From Fluviicola sp. (GTDB lineage: Bacteria > Bacteroidota > Bacteroidia > Flavobacteriales_D > Crocinitomicaceae), in assembly GCF_039596395.1 (NCBI RefSeq), contig NZ_JBCNJT010000001.1:1275315-1339314 (forward strand): a stretch of 64,000 nt of DNA, given 5' to 3'. Positions 16,348 through 24,056 of this stretch are shown here, in pieces. The notes beneath the pieces are model-generated. The model was not told the DNA's origin. It worked only from the letters and a program-made list of their open reading frames with translations, and made no database searches. Made by a program: the position numbers and the translations under genes. Position 1 is the first letter of the stretch; each line of letters opens with the position of its first letter.

Positions 16348-17070
16348 ATGGAAAAATCAGAATCAGGATCACCGATTTACAGGTATCAGGAAAACGACAG
16401 GAATGAATTTCAAGCACCTTCCGGAGAAGGGAACCTTGAAGAAATTTCTAAACACATTGAAAAATATGTAGGTGAGGTGAATATGGTGTTTCATGAGTTG
16501 ATCTCAGACCAGGTACATATTGACCTTCATTGGATAAAACCTACTTCGGAACGTCCTTATCATACATTAGTAACTTCAGGGATGAGCGATAAGCCGATGA
16601 CAACTCCTTATGAAATGAATGGCTCCCGGTATGCCGAGTTGAGTATTTGTTTACCGGCAGACTGGAAAATTTCGCAGGAAGATTTTGAAGACGAAGAAAA
16701 TTACTGGCCTTTGAGATGGTTGAAAATACTTTCACGTTTTCCGCATGAATACAATACCTGGTTAGGGTATGGACATACGATTCCAAATGGAAATCCACCC
16801 GCACCATTTTCGAACAGGACCAACTTGAATACGATGGTTTTGCTTCCTTCAATCCTTTTTGATCCGGAGTTTCATGAGTTGAAGATCAATGATGAAAAAA
16901 CGATTTGTTTTTATACAATCTACCCGCTTTATACGGAAGAAGTTGACTTGAAGATGAAAAAAGGAGTAGATGCCTTATTCGATGGATTTGAACGAATCGG
17001 ATTAACAGATGTCCTGGAAATAAACCGGGAAAATTCGGTTAAACGTAAAAAACTGTTCGGATTATTTTGA
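16348..17070 (+). CDS. Suppressor-of-fused (SUFU) domain protein
   Basis: A 240-residue protein whose central region matches bacterial SUFU domains: HIEKYVGEVNMVFHELISD, HIDLHWIKPTSERPYHTLVTSGMSD, YAELSICLPADWK, NYWPLRWLKILSRFPHEYNTWLGYGHTIPNG and FYTIYPLYTEEVDLKMKKG. In bacteria SUFU proteins are frequent immunity proteins of polymorphic toxin systems, and can be free-standing. No toxin is adjacent here, so the link to toxin immunity is by family only. It follows the HEAT-like gene by 38 bp. Confidence 0.85.
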   Translation: MEKSESGSPIYRYQENDRNEFQAPSGEGNLEEISKHIEKYVGEVNMVFHELISDQVHIDLHWIKPTSERPYHTLVTSGMSDKPMTTPYEMNGSRYAELSICLPADWKISQEDFEDEENYWPLRWLKILSRFPHEYNTWLGYGHTIPNGNPPAPFSNRTNLNTMVLLPSILFDPEFHELKINDEKTICFYTIYPLYTEEVDLKMKKGVDALFDGFERIGLTDVLEINRENSVKRKKLFGLF

Positions 17071-17128
17071 AGACCTTAAAATCGATTTAGTCACAAAAAT
17101 TGTTTAAAAAGTGAAGTTTCAAACATTC

Positions 17129-17148
17129 TGTTCTAACTTAATAGAACA
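17129..17148. promoter_or_regulatory. 20-bp inverted repeat before a GNAT gene
   Basis: TGTTCTA (17129-17135) and TAGAACA (17142-17148) form a 7-bp inverted repeat with a 6-bp spacer, 15 bp before the next ATG. It could be an operator or a weak hairpin in the leader. No repressor gene is adjacent. Confidence 0.35.
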
Positions 17149-17162
17149 CAAAAACAGATGTT

Positions 17163-17711
17163 ATGGAAACGACTTTATGGCAGCCGCGGCTTGAAAATGA
17201 GTTAGTACTTCTACGTCCGTTGGAACACTCAGATTACGAAGCATTGTATCAGGCCGCATCAGATCCGTTGATCTGGGAGCAGCATCCGGCATATAACAGG
17301 CACGAGCGTGAAGAATTCGATTCTTTCTTCGGGGAATCCATTGCCTGCGGAAAAAGCTTTGTGATCATTGATAGAAAAACAAACAAAATTATCGGCAGTA
17401 CCCGTTATTACGATTACGATCCGGAAGATTCATCGATTAAGATCGGGTTTACATTCCTGGACCGCGCACATTGGGGCGGAAGTTTCAATTTTGCGAACAA
17501 GCAGTTACTGGTTGAATACGCCTTCCGCTATGTAGACAAGATTATTTTTGAAATTGCGGAAGTGAACATTCGTTCGCAGAAGGGAAATACCCGGTTGGGA
17601 CTGGAAGAAGCAGGACATTTTATGAAAGACATCAAAGGGAAACAGTATCCGTATATTACGTATCTGCTGACCCCCGAAATGTGGGCAAACGCCAAGCGCA
17701 TGCGTGCATGA
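17163..17711 (+). CDS. GNAT family N-acetyltransferase
   Basis: A 182-residue acetyltransferase of the RimJ/RimL-like type: N-terminal LVLLRPLEHSDYEALYQAASDP, central IIGSTRYYDYD and IKIGFTFLDRAHWGGSFNFANKQLL (the R/Q-x-x-G-like acetyl-CoA loop is replaced by HWGGSFN, as in several family members), then VNIRSQKGNTRLGLEEAGHF. It would move an acetyl group from acetyl-CoA to an amine of unknown identity. It is preceded by the inverted repeat at 17129. Confidence 0.85.
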   Translation: METTLWQPRLENELVLLRPLEHSDYEALYQAASDPLIWEQHPAYNRHEREEFDSFFGESIACGKSFVIIDRKTNKIIGSTRYYDYDPEDSSIKIGFTFLDRAHWGGSFNFANKQLLVEYAFRYVDKIIFEIAEVNIRSQKGNTRLGLEEAGHFMKDIKGKQYPYITYLLTPEMWANAKRMRA

Positions 17712-18017
17712 TTTTTTATTGACCGCAAAGAAATGGAGAACGCAGGGTTGCTCGTTTTACTAGCGTTTTTTCACTTTTGTGTTTCTGTCTTTCAGAAGAA
17801 ATTCCGTCTTGATCAGCTATGCAGGCCGTTCTTTGCGGTTAATTTTCCGGTATTCTCAGTACTCCGGGAAAAGCATCTTCCGGGACGTCATTGCCATATT
17901 ACAACATTGAGATATTGCAATATTTAAACTTTGCAACTTTGCAACATTGCAATATAGCCATGTCCGATTCATCGGTCGCAAGCTGTAATATTTATTTTTT
18001 CTTTATAGGATTACCTG
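17712..18017. other. Non-coding interval with short repeats
   Basis: About 300 bp with no convincing gene. ACCGCAAAGAA near 17721 is mirrored by TTCTTTGCGGT near 17829, an 11-bp inverted pair about 100 bp apart. From 17886 to 17960 the sequence repeats short motifs (TTGCAATAT twice, TTTGCAAC twice). A 64-codon frame at 17733-17927 lies across these repeats and is not credible as a gene. Confidence 0.5.
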
Positions 18018-18025
18018 TACTTTTG
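18018..18025 (+). promoter_or_regulatory. -7 box (TACTTTTG) of the potassium locus
   Basis: TACTTTTG fits TAnnTTTG and lies 15 bp before the TTG start of the sensor kinase. The in-frame TGA at 18035 limits the possible start and agrees with a short leader. Confidence 0.6.
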
Positions 18026-18040
18026 TTTAGATTTTGACCT

Positions 18041-19120
18041 TTGAAGTACACGAAAACCCGTCATATTTCCCTGTTCAGGCAATTTATCCTCAATTGTTTT
18101 CTGGTGCTTTCCGTATCGGGGCTTTGCTATTATTTCAATCACCTGATCGACAATCGGATTGTTGCGCTGATCCTGCTGATGACCGTTTCAATCTCAGCCA
18201 TGATCTTCAATATCTGGCCGGTTTTGTTGGGGGCAACCTTAAGCGCTTTTATCTGGAACTTCTTTTTCATCGAGCCGCTGTTTACCTTTCATATCAACGA
18301 GGCAGAAGATTTCCTGACCTTCCTGATGTATTTCGTGATTGCTTTTATCAATGCGGTACTGACCTTCCAGATCCGGAGAGCAGAACGAAAAGCGCGTGAT
18401 AAGGAGGAAAAAGAGAAGGAAGTGAAATTGTACAATACGCTCTTCAATTCACTTTCCCACGAATTGAAAACACCTTTGTCCACCATTCTTGGTTCAGTAG
18501 ATATCCTGAAGGAAAACGGGTCAAAACTGACTGCTGAACAGCAACTGGATTTGTTGCGTGAAATAGATAAATCGGGGATGCGCCTGAAGCGGCAAGTTGA
18601 AAACCTGCTGAATATGAGCCGGCTGGAGAACGGAATGCTGCAACTGAAACTGGACTGGGTGGATATAAACGAGTTGATACATCAATTAATCCAGCGTCAC
18701 GAAGAGTTTTCCGATCAACGGATTTTATACCGGTCAAACGAAGGATTACCGCTCATGAAGCTCGATTCCGGCCTGTTGGAAACAGTGCTTGATAACATTG
18801 TCTACAATGCAGCCCAGTATACTCCCGATCACTTGCCGGTAGAAATAGCCGTACAATGTGAGGACAACCGGTGTACCATTTTAATTTCCGATTCAGGACC
18901 GGGTTTCCCGGAAGCATCCATGGATCACATTTTTGAAAAGTTTTACCGTTTACCGGAATCGAAAGCCGGCGGAACAGGCCTTGGATTATCCATCGTGAAA
19001 GGTTTCGTGGAAGCACATGGCGGAAGGGTGGAAGTGAAAAACAAACCGCAGGGAGGTGCGGAATTTAGCATACATTTACCGGTGGAAACTTCCTTTATGC
19101 ATCATCTGAACAATGAATAA
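18041..19120 (+). CDS. KdpD-like sensor histidine kinase lacking the N-terminal sensor part
   Basis: A 359-residue kinase: a DUF4118-type four-helix membrane domain as in KdpD (residues ~12-110), a charged linker, HisKA with phospho-acceptor His near residue 140 (SLSHELKTPLS), and an HATPase domain (DNIVYNAAQYTP, ISDSGPGFP, GGTGLGLSIVKGF). Full KdpD has about 900 residues, with an N-terminal KdpD ATP-binding sensor domain and a USP domain; both are missing. An in-frame TGA at 18035 and a promoter at 18018 show the short form is the real gene, starting at TTG 18041. It overlaps the response-regulator gene by 8 bp and is followed by a Kup transporter, which suggests potassium or osmotic control. 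Confidence 0.87.
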   Translation: MKYTKTRHISLFRQFILNCFLVLSVSGLCYYFNHLIDNRIVALILLMTVSISAMIFNIWPVLLGATLSAFIWNFFFIEPLFTFHINEAEDFLTFLMYFVIAFINAVLTFQIRRAERKARDKEEKEKEVKLYNTLFNSLSHELKTPLSTILGSVDILKENGSKLTAEQQLDLLREIDKSGMRLKRQVENLLNMSRLENGMLQLKLDWVDINELIHQLIQRHEEFSDQRILYRSNEGLPLMKLDSGLLETVLDNIVYNAAQYTPDHLPVEIAVQCEDNRCTILISDSGPGFPEASMDHIFEKFYRLPESKAGGTGLGLSIVKGFVEAHGGRVEVKNKPQGGAEFSIHLPVETSFMHHLNNE

Positions 19121-19790
19121 AGCAGAAATACTGGTTATTGATGACGAACCGCAGATTCGTAAATTGCTCGAGATTACGCTTGAAAGCAACGATTACAAGG
19201 TTATTTTAGCCGAAACTGCCAAAGAAGGCATCCTGAAAGCCGCCAATCATCCGCCGGAATTGATCCTTCTCGATTTAGGACTTCCGGATAAGAGCGGCCA
19301 TGAAGTCATCCGTGAACTGAGGACCTGGTACAACAAAGCGCTCATTGTGCTTTCCGTGCAGGATTCGGAGGAAGATATTGTACGAGCTTTGGACGACGGA
19401 GCAACCGATTACCTCACCAAACCTTTCCGGAATGCGGAATTGCTGGCCCGGATCCGTTCTGCCATTCGCAGGAACCATTCTTCCAATGCAAAAACCGTCC
19501 TGCAGTTGTGCGACCTGGAACTGGATATTCCGGGAAGAGTGCTGAAGAAAGGCGGAGAGATTGTGAAACTAACCTCTACGGAATTCAACCTCATCGTCCT
19601 GTTTTTCAAGAATGAAGGAAGGGTACTGACCCACCAGTTTATCCTGAAAGAGATCTGGGGAGTTGGTTACCAGACAGAAACGCAATACCTGCGTGTTTTC
19701 GTGAATACGCTGCGGAAAAAAATCGAAGACGATCCGAACCATCCGAAATACATTGTGACCCAAAGCCGGGTGGGATACCGGTTTTCTTAA
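19113..19790 (+). CDS. KdpE-like OmpR-family response regulator
   Basis: A 225-residue regulator with a receiver domain (VIDDEPQIRKLLEITL, phospho-acceptor Asp in LLDLGLPDKSG near residue 54, LSVQDSEED, Lys in YLTKPF) and a winged-helix output domain (VKLTSTEFNLIVLFFKNEGRVLTH, WGVGYQTETQYLRVFVNTLRKKIEDDP, SRVGYRF). The GYQTETQYLRVFVNTLRKKIE block is typical of KdpE. It is translationally coupled to the kinase (8-bp overlap). The nearest target is the Kup gene 157 bp downstream; no kdpFABC genes are in the window. Confidence 0.9.
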   Translation: MNKAEILVIDDEPQIRKLLEITLESNDYKVILAETAKEGILKAANHPPELILLDLGLPDKSGHEVIRELRTWYNKALIVLSVQDSEEDIVRALDDGATDYLTKPFRNAELLARIRSAIRRNHSSNAKTVLQLCDLELDIPGRVLKKGGEIVKLTSTEFNLIVLFFKNEGRVLTHQFILKEIWGVGYQTETQYLRVFVNTLRKKIEDDPNHPKYIVTQSRVGYRFS

Positions 19791-19856
19791 TGATCAATTA
19801 TCAATTATCAATGAATCAAGCCCATTCTTGATAATTCCAGCATTTATAATTGATCA
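19791..19856. repeat. Long imperfect inverted repeat after the response regulator
   Basis: TGATCAATTAT (19791-19801) pairs with ATAATTGATCA (19846-19856), with a second inner pairing of ATTATCAA/ATCAAG-like sequence against CTTGATAAT (19827-19835). It starts right after the stop codon and lies before Kup. A related ATTATCAAGAG/CTCTTGATAAT hairpin occurs at 46003. It probably ends or attenuates transcription. Confidence 0.5.
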
Positions 19857-19947
19857 TTTCATTTATGTTTTCTTTATAAATCCGCACAATCCTTTAATAT
19901 TTCCCCAAGGTCTGAACCCCCAACTTTGACGTATCAAATGAAGATAC

Positions 19948-21900
19948 ATGAAAAAGATGTCAAACGGACTGAAAGCCAGGGTCACCGCAGGATCTCTGCT
20001 GATCGCATTGGGAATTATTTATGGGGATATCGGTACGAGCCCGCTCTATGTACTGAAAGCAATTGTAGGAGACAGGACCATCACGGAAGACCTGGTTCTG
20101 GGAGGAATATCCTGTGTGTTTTGGACTTTATTGCTGCAAACGACCGTTAAATATATCTGGCTGACCTTAAAAGCAGATAACCAGGGTGAAGGAGGAATCT
20201 TTTCCCTGTATGCACTGGTTCAGAAAAGGGGCAAATGGCTGGTTATTCCTACGATTCTCGGAGCAACTACACTCCTGGCCGACGGAATAATCACTCCGCC
20301 CATTTCAGTGGCATCTGCAGTAGAAGGATTAACGATGGTGAAATCACTGGGAGAAATCCCGGTTGTACCGATTGTTATTGTCGTCTTATCGCTCCTGTTT
20401 TATTTCCAGCGTTTCGGTACCCAAAAAGTAGGCTCTGCATTTGGCCCGATCATGGTGATCTGGTTTACCATGCTGCTGGTTTTGGGATTGAACCAGATTG
20501 TGCATTTTCCCAGTGTTTTCAAAGCATTGAGTCCGCATTATGCTTACAACCTGTTGGTGAATTACCCGCATGGATTCTGGATTTTGGGAGCGGTATTCCT
20601 GGCAACAACCGGAGCAGAAGCCCTTTATTCGGATTTGGGGCATTGCGGGCGTAAAAATATCCGCATTACCTGGGGATTCGTGAAGCTGAGCCTGGTTTTG
20701 AACTATTTGGGACAAGGAGCGTGGCTGCTGCACCAAGGCGCTGACAAACTGGATGGTATCAACCCGTTTTTCGGGATTGTTCCACCGTGGTTCCTGTTGC
20801 CAAGTATCCTGATCGCAACAGCTGCTGCAATCATTGCATCACAAGCTTTAATCAGCGGTAGTTATACGCTTATCAATGAAGCAATTAATTTGAATTTCTG
20901 GCCGCGGGTTTCTGTCAGACAACCTTCCGACAACAAAGGACAGATTTACATTCCAAGTGTCAACAACATTCTGTGGATCGGTTGTGTACTGATGATCCTT
21001 TATTTCAAATCATCCACGCACATGGAAGCGGCTTACGGATTCAGTATCACGGTTGCCATGATGATGACTACGATCCTGCTTTGTTACTTCCTGATTTACC
21101 ACCTGAAATGGCATTGGTTACTGGTTTTATCCGTTCTGTTGGTATTCTCTGCGGTAGAGATTTCTTTCTTCGTAGCGAATGTTGCCAAGATTAAAGAGCG
21201 ATGGATGTTCCTGTTCTTCGAATTGTTTATTTTCCTGGTGATGTATGTGTGGTTTTACGCCCGCAAGATCAACAACAAGTACATGCGTTTTGTAGACCTG
21301 GGGAAATTTGCTCCGCAGATCAAGGAATTGAGCGAGGATGAATCCGTTCCGAAATTTGCAACACACCTGATTTATTTGACGAAGGCCAATCACCGCCACG
21401 AAATAGAGGACAAGATCATCAAATCTATTTTTGCGAAAAAGCCGAAACGCGCGGATGTTTATTGGTTTGTGCATATCAACCGGACAGAGCATCCGTCCAC
21501 GCTGGAATACGATGTGACCGAACTGATTGACGACAAGCTTATCAAGATCAATATTCACGTGGGATTCCGGGTGCAGCCCAAGACCGAATTGTACTTCAAG
21601 AAAATAGTACAGGATTTGGTGCAGAACAAGGAACTGAACCTGCACAACCGGCCCGATGGTTCGACTAAATACAACCAGGAACCGGATTTCAAGTTCATTG
21701 TGTTCAAGAAATACCTTTCGGTGGAAAACGAACTGGGAATCAAAGACGGGTTCCTGCTGAAGTCCTATTTCCAACTCAAAAAACTGGGGCAAAGCGACGA
21801 GCGTGCCTTCGGGTTGGATAAAAGCGACACGGAGGTGGAAAAAGTACCGTTGCTGCTTTCAAACTGTACGCAATTCCATTTAATACGTAATCAAAATTAA
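19948..21900 (+). CDS. kup: Kup family potassium uptake protein
   Basis: A 650-residue inner-membrane K+ transporter (K+/H+ symport in the family) with about 12 helices in the first ~440 residues and a cytoplasmic C-terminal part. Family landmarks: GIIYGDIGTSPLYVLKA near residues 19-35, TLKADNQGEGGIFSLYAL, GGTTLLADGIITPPISV-like block, a DLGHCGRKNI loop, ASQALISGSYTLINEAI and YIPSVNNILW. The promoter region lies between it and the KdpE-like gene; the DNA contains CAACTTTG (19922-19929), one base off the TAnnTTTG consensus. An outer-membrane porin begins 14 bp downstream, so uptake across both membranes may be co-expressed. Confidence 0.95.
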   Translation: MKKMSNGLKARVTAGSLLIALGIIYGDIGTSPLYVLKAIVGDRTITEDLVLGGISCVFWTLLLQTTVKYIWLTLKADNQGEGGIFSLYALVQKRGKWLVIPTILGATTLLADGIITPPISVASAVEGLTMVKSLGEIPVVPIVIVVLSLLFYFQRFGTQKVGSAFGPIMVIWFTMLLVLGLNQIVHFPSVFKALSPHYAYNLLVNYPHGFWILGAVFLATTGAEALYSDLGHCGRKNIRITWGFVKLSLVLNYLGQGAWLLHQGADKLDGINPFFGIVPPWFLLPSILIATAAAIIASQALISGSYTLINEAINLNFWPRVSVRQPSDNKGQIYIPSVNNILWIGCVLMILYFKSSTHMEAAYGFSITVAMMMTTILLCYFLIYHLKWHWLLVLSVLLVFSAVEISFFVANVAKIKERWMFLFFELFIFLVMYVWFYARKINNKYMRFVDLGKFAPQIKELSEDESVPKFATHLIYLTKANHRHEIEDKIIKSIFAKKPKRADVYWFVHINRTEHPSTLEYDVTELIDDKLIKINIHVGFRVQPKTELYFKKIVQDLVQNKELNLHNRPDGSTKYNQEPDFKFIVFKKYLSVENELGIKDGFLLKSYFQLKKLGQSDERAFGLDKSDTEVEKVPLLLSNCTQFHLIRNQN

Positions 21901-21914
21901 TATCAAATAAAAAA

Positions 21915-23294
21915 ATGAAAACACTTGTTTTTACAGGCTTTTTATTGGCAGCCTTGACCGGTTCTGCGCAATCAGAACCCGATACCATTATTCCCAATAA
22001 ACAAAAGGGAGAACCGTTCAACAATGCCGATATGAGCTGGGCCAACGGGAGTGATCGCCGGACTTCCAATATCTGGAAGAACCTGAAGTATTTTACTCCA
22101 AGCGTTTTAGTCGACGTGAATTATACCTATTCGTTCAATAACCCGAATGACAACACAGTAGTCGGATCGACAGCTTTGGCACGGAACAATGAATTTCAGC
22201 TTTCGGCACTTCATTTCGGAGGAGATCTCGAATACAAGGGAGCAAGAGCGCGCTTCATGACCCAGTTCGGTACACGTTCAACCGTCATTCCAAGAAATGA
22301 TTACAGTCCGTATAAAGGCCAGTACCAATTGGCAAACATTTACCGCTATGTGAGCGAAGCTTATGCAGGGTATCACATCAACCGGCTTCACGGAATCAAT
22401 ATCGACGCCGGTTTATTCATGTCCTATATCGGTTTGAACTCCTTCTACCAGGCAGAAAACTGGGAATACCAGGCATCCTTTACATCGGATAATACGCCGT
22501 GGTTCTTCAACGGGTTGCGCACCCAGATCTATCCCAACAGCCAATTGAAAATAGAAGCCTGGATTATCAACGGCTGGCAAAGTTACGGACGTTTCAATGC
22601 AATGCCCGGTTTCGGGGGAAACCTGACCTGGATCCCGAACGACAAACTGAAATTGCTGACCAATGATTATTACGGAACGGATGCAGCCGGAATCAAGGAC
22701 CGCAAGCGTTTCCACAGCGACAACAGCTTATTGTACAAATACTTCGACAGACCGAATTCGAAGGGGATTTCCAGGATGGCCTTTTCCCTGACAGCCGATT
22801 TCGGGTTTGAGAAAGGAGGAGGAGTAAACGGGTTGAAAGATGGAGACAGCATTGCCGGACCTGCGCAGTATTTTGCCAGTGCCATGTTTTACAACCGGAT
22901 CTGGTTCTTTAAAAACAAGTTTGCCTGGACAATCGGAGGAGGAGTGATGACCAACCCCGGACGTTACCTGGTGCTGTACCCGACAGGGCAGGCGAGTCCG
23001 CTCCCGAATCCCAATAATCCGACACAAACGGAAGGTGCGTTTCCTTTTTCTGCAAATCCCGGAGATCAGTTTAAGGGATGGGATTGTTCTACAAACATTG
23101 ATTTTATGCCGAACCAGAGTATTACTTTCCGGGTGGAGTTTGTTTACCGGGCTTCGAGTGTTCCTTATTTTGCGGGAAGAGGAGGTGTGACTTCCCAAAC
23201 CGGTTATGCCACAACGCCTTTGGATCCTAACTGGAAACCTGACCTGGTGAAGCATGAAAACCGGATTATTTTTGCGCTGCTGTTCCGGATATAG
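21915..23294 (+). CDS. Outer-membrane beta-barrel porin
   Basis: A 459-residue outer-membrane protein: signal peptide (cut near GSAQ, residue 19), then alternating amphipathic strands through to the aromatic/hydrophobic C-terminal strand RIIFALLFRI, as expected for BAM-inserted barrels. It resembles the BBP2/putative-porin group of Bacteroidota (VDVNYTYSFNNPND, FHFGGDLEY-like strands, AYAGYHINRLHGINIDAGLFMSYIG, FRVEFVYRASSVPYFAGRGG). Only 14 bp separate it from kup, so it is probably a channel for the same ion or for small solutes in the potassium response. Substrate is inferred from context only. Confidence 0.85.
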   Translation: MKTLVFTGFLLAALTGSAQSEPDTIIPNKQKGEPFNNADMSWANGSDRRTSNIWKNLKYFTPSVLVDVNYTYSFNNPNDNTVVGSTALARNNEFQLSALHFGGDLEYKGARARFMTQFGTRSTVIPRNDYSPYKGQYQLANIYRYVSEAYAGYHINRLHGINIDAGLFMSYIGLNSFYQAENWEYQASFTSDNTPWFFNGLRTQIYPNSQLKIEAWIINGWQSYGRFNAMPGFGGNLTWIPNDKLKLLTNDYYGTDAAGIKDRKRFHSDNSLLYKYFDRPNSKGISRMAFSLTADFGFEKGGGVNGLKDGDSIAGPAQYFASAMFYNRIWFFKNKFAWTIGGGVMTNPGRYLVLYPTGQASPLPNPNNPTQTEGAFPFSANPGDQFKGWDCSTNIDFMPNQSITFRVEFVYRASSVPYFAGRGGVTSQTGYATTPLDPNWKPDLVKHENRIIFALLFRI

Positions 23295-23337
23295 AGAGGG
23301 TTCAAGGGTTCAAAGGGGTCAAAAGGTTCAAATGTTC

Positions 23338-23392
23338 AAAGAGTTCAACTAAATTGATTAAACTTTTGAACTCTTTTTGAACTCTTTTTTTT
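23338..23392. terminator. Terminator after the porin gene
   Basis: AAAGAGTTCAA (23338-23348) pairs with TTGAACTCTTT (23366-23376), followed by a second TTGAACTC copy and an 8-T run near 23384-23392. It is preceded by repeated GGTTCAA motifs (23299-23340). It ends the kup-porin transcript. Confidence 0.75.
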
Positions 23393-23429
23393 CTAACTCC
23401 GACAAAAAACCATCAAACTCCTCAATTGT

Positions 23430-23460
23430 TTTGCGAGGCTTTGGGCTGTGCTTAATTTTG
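23430..23460 (+). promoter_or_regulatory. Complete promoter not in front of a protein gene
   Basis: TTTG (23430-23433), a 19-bp spacer, then TAATTTTG (23453-23460): both -33 and -7 consensus elements of Bacteroidota at correct spacing. It is one of the two most complete promoters I see in the window, and no plus-strand ORF follows for about 600 bp. Confidence 0.65.
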
Positions 23461-23466
23461 GTTCAG

Positions 23467-23655
23467 TGAATAAGTTAGGTGTAAGCATTTTTATTTTCTC
23501 AAATCGTAAAAATGACTTAAGATTATTGATTAAAAGTTAGCACTAAAATCAAACGTTTCAGTTTTCTCACCAAGATTCTGAAATGCAAAATGGAGCTAAT
23601 ATTTGTAGTATTTAGGTGGTTAGGTTAAGGAAAAGTTCGCTTAGGCGGACTTTTT
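23467..23655 (+). ncRNA. Candidate small non-coding RNA (~190 nt)
   Basis: Bounded by the full promoter at 23430-23460 (start expected about 7 bases after the -7 box) and by the hairpin-T5 terminator at 23631-23655. There is no credible open frame on the plus strand. I compared the two ends for 6S-like long pairing and did not find it; I cannot assign an RNA family. The 3' part is purine-rich with TTAGGT/GGTTAGG repeats. Existence is inferred only from its promoter and terminator. Confidence 0.5.
23631..23655. terminator. Hairpin terminator, usable on both strands
   Basis: AAAAGTTCGC and GCGGACTTTT (one G-T pair) around a TTAG loop, followed by a T run on the plus strand. On the minus strand it lies 13 bp past the stop of the small ORF at 23669-23860, with TTTTCC after the stem, so it may serve both transcripts. 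Confidence 0.75.
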
Positions 23656-23668
23656 CGTTTTAACGAGG

Positions 23669-23860
23669 TTACGGTTGTGAGAAGTGGAAACGGTACTTTG
23701 ACTCCCGCTCAGCAACTTTTCCGTCTTCTCTTATTTTGCACTTTAAACCTTTGAGATTTGTTTCATATCCCTGTTGTGTTCCGATTATATCCGGTTTTCC
23801 GATCGTTTTCAGCCGGATTGTTAAAAATAAGGTGATTTGTTGGAGGAATAACGTTTTCAT
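23669..23860 (-). CDS. Possible small protein next to 11-bp repeats
   Basis: A 63-residue open frame on the minus strand with ATG at 23860. The product begins with a hydrophobic, signal-like stretch (MKTLFLQQITLFLTIRL) and continues as a basic, polar segment (GLKCKIREDGKVAERESKYR). I do not recognise it. Support is circumstantial: the tandem 11-bp array lies just upstream on its strand and a terminator lies 13 bp after its stop. It could be a real small gene, a remnant of a larger mobile-element gene, or chance. Confidence 0.3.
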   Translation of the reverse strand: MKTLFLQQITLFLTIRLKTIGKPDIIGTQQGYETNLKGLKCKIREDGKVAERESKYRFHFSQP

Positions 23861-23867
23861 ACTATAC

Positions 23868-23911
23868 CCGTACTTGACCTATACTTGACCCGTACATGAC
23901 CCGTACTTAAC
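23868..23911. repeat. Four tandem copies of an 11-bp repeat
   Basis: CCGTACTTGAC, CTATACTTGAC, CCGTACATGAC and CCGTACTTAAC follow each other without gaps (23868-23878, 23879-23889, 23890-23900, 23901-23911). The consensus is CCGTACTTGAC. The 11-bp period is about one helical turn, so a protein binding each copy would sit on one face of the DNA. It is too short and spacer-less to be a CRISPR array. Confidence 0.85.
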
Positions 23912-24056
23912 CCTCGCAGTTCCGGATTTGATTTTGGCTATCACTTCTCTGGTTACACATTTGATAAGTGCGACGGTTGGTTTCTTTTATGATACCAGCT
24001 ACAAAAATTAACGCTTTGCGGTTTGCCGGGAGTTCCTCAATCCGTAATTTTAACGC
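23912..24056. other. Remainder of the 760-bp non-coding interval
   Basis: No gene seen. Just before ATG 24057 is TAATTTTA, one base off the -7 consensus, which may be the promoter of the flavin-dependent oxidoreductase. Confidence 0.4.

Noticed and set aside
17733-17927. 64-codon ORF after the GNAT gene
   Set aside because: It lies over intergenic repeats, has no promoter, and its composition is unlike real proteins.
23467-23655. 6S RNA, tmRNA or SRP RNA
   Set aside because: Size would suit 6S, but the 5' and 3' ends do not pair in a long rod, and no tmRNA or SRP sequence marks are visible.
23868-23911. CRISPR array
   Set aside because: Repeats are 11 bp, directly adjacent with no spacers, only four copies, no cas genes.
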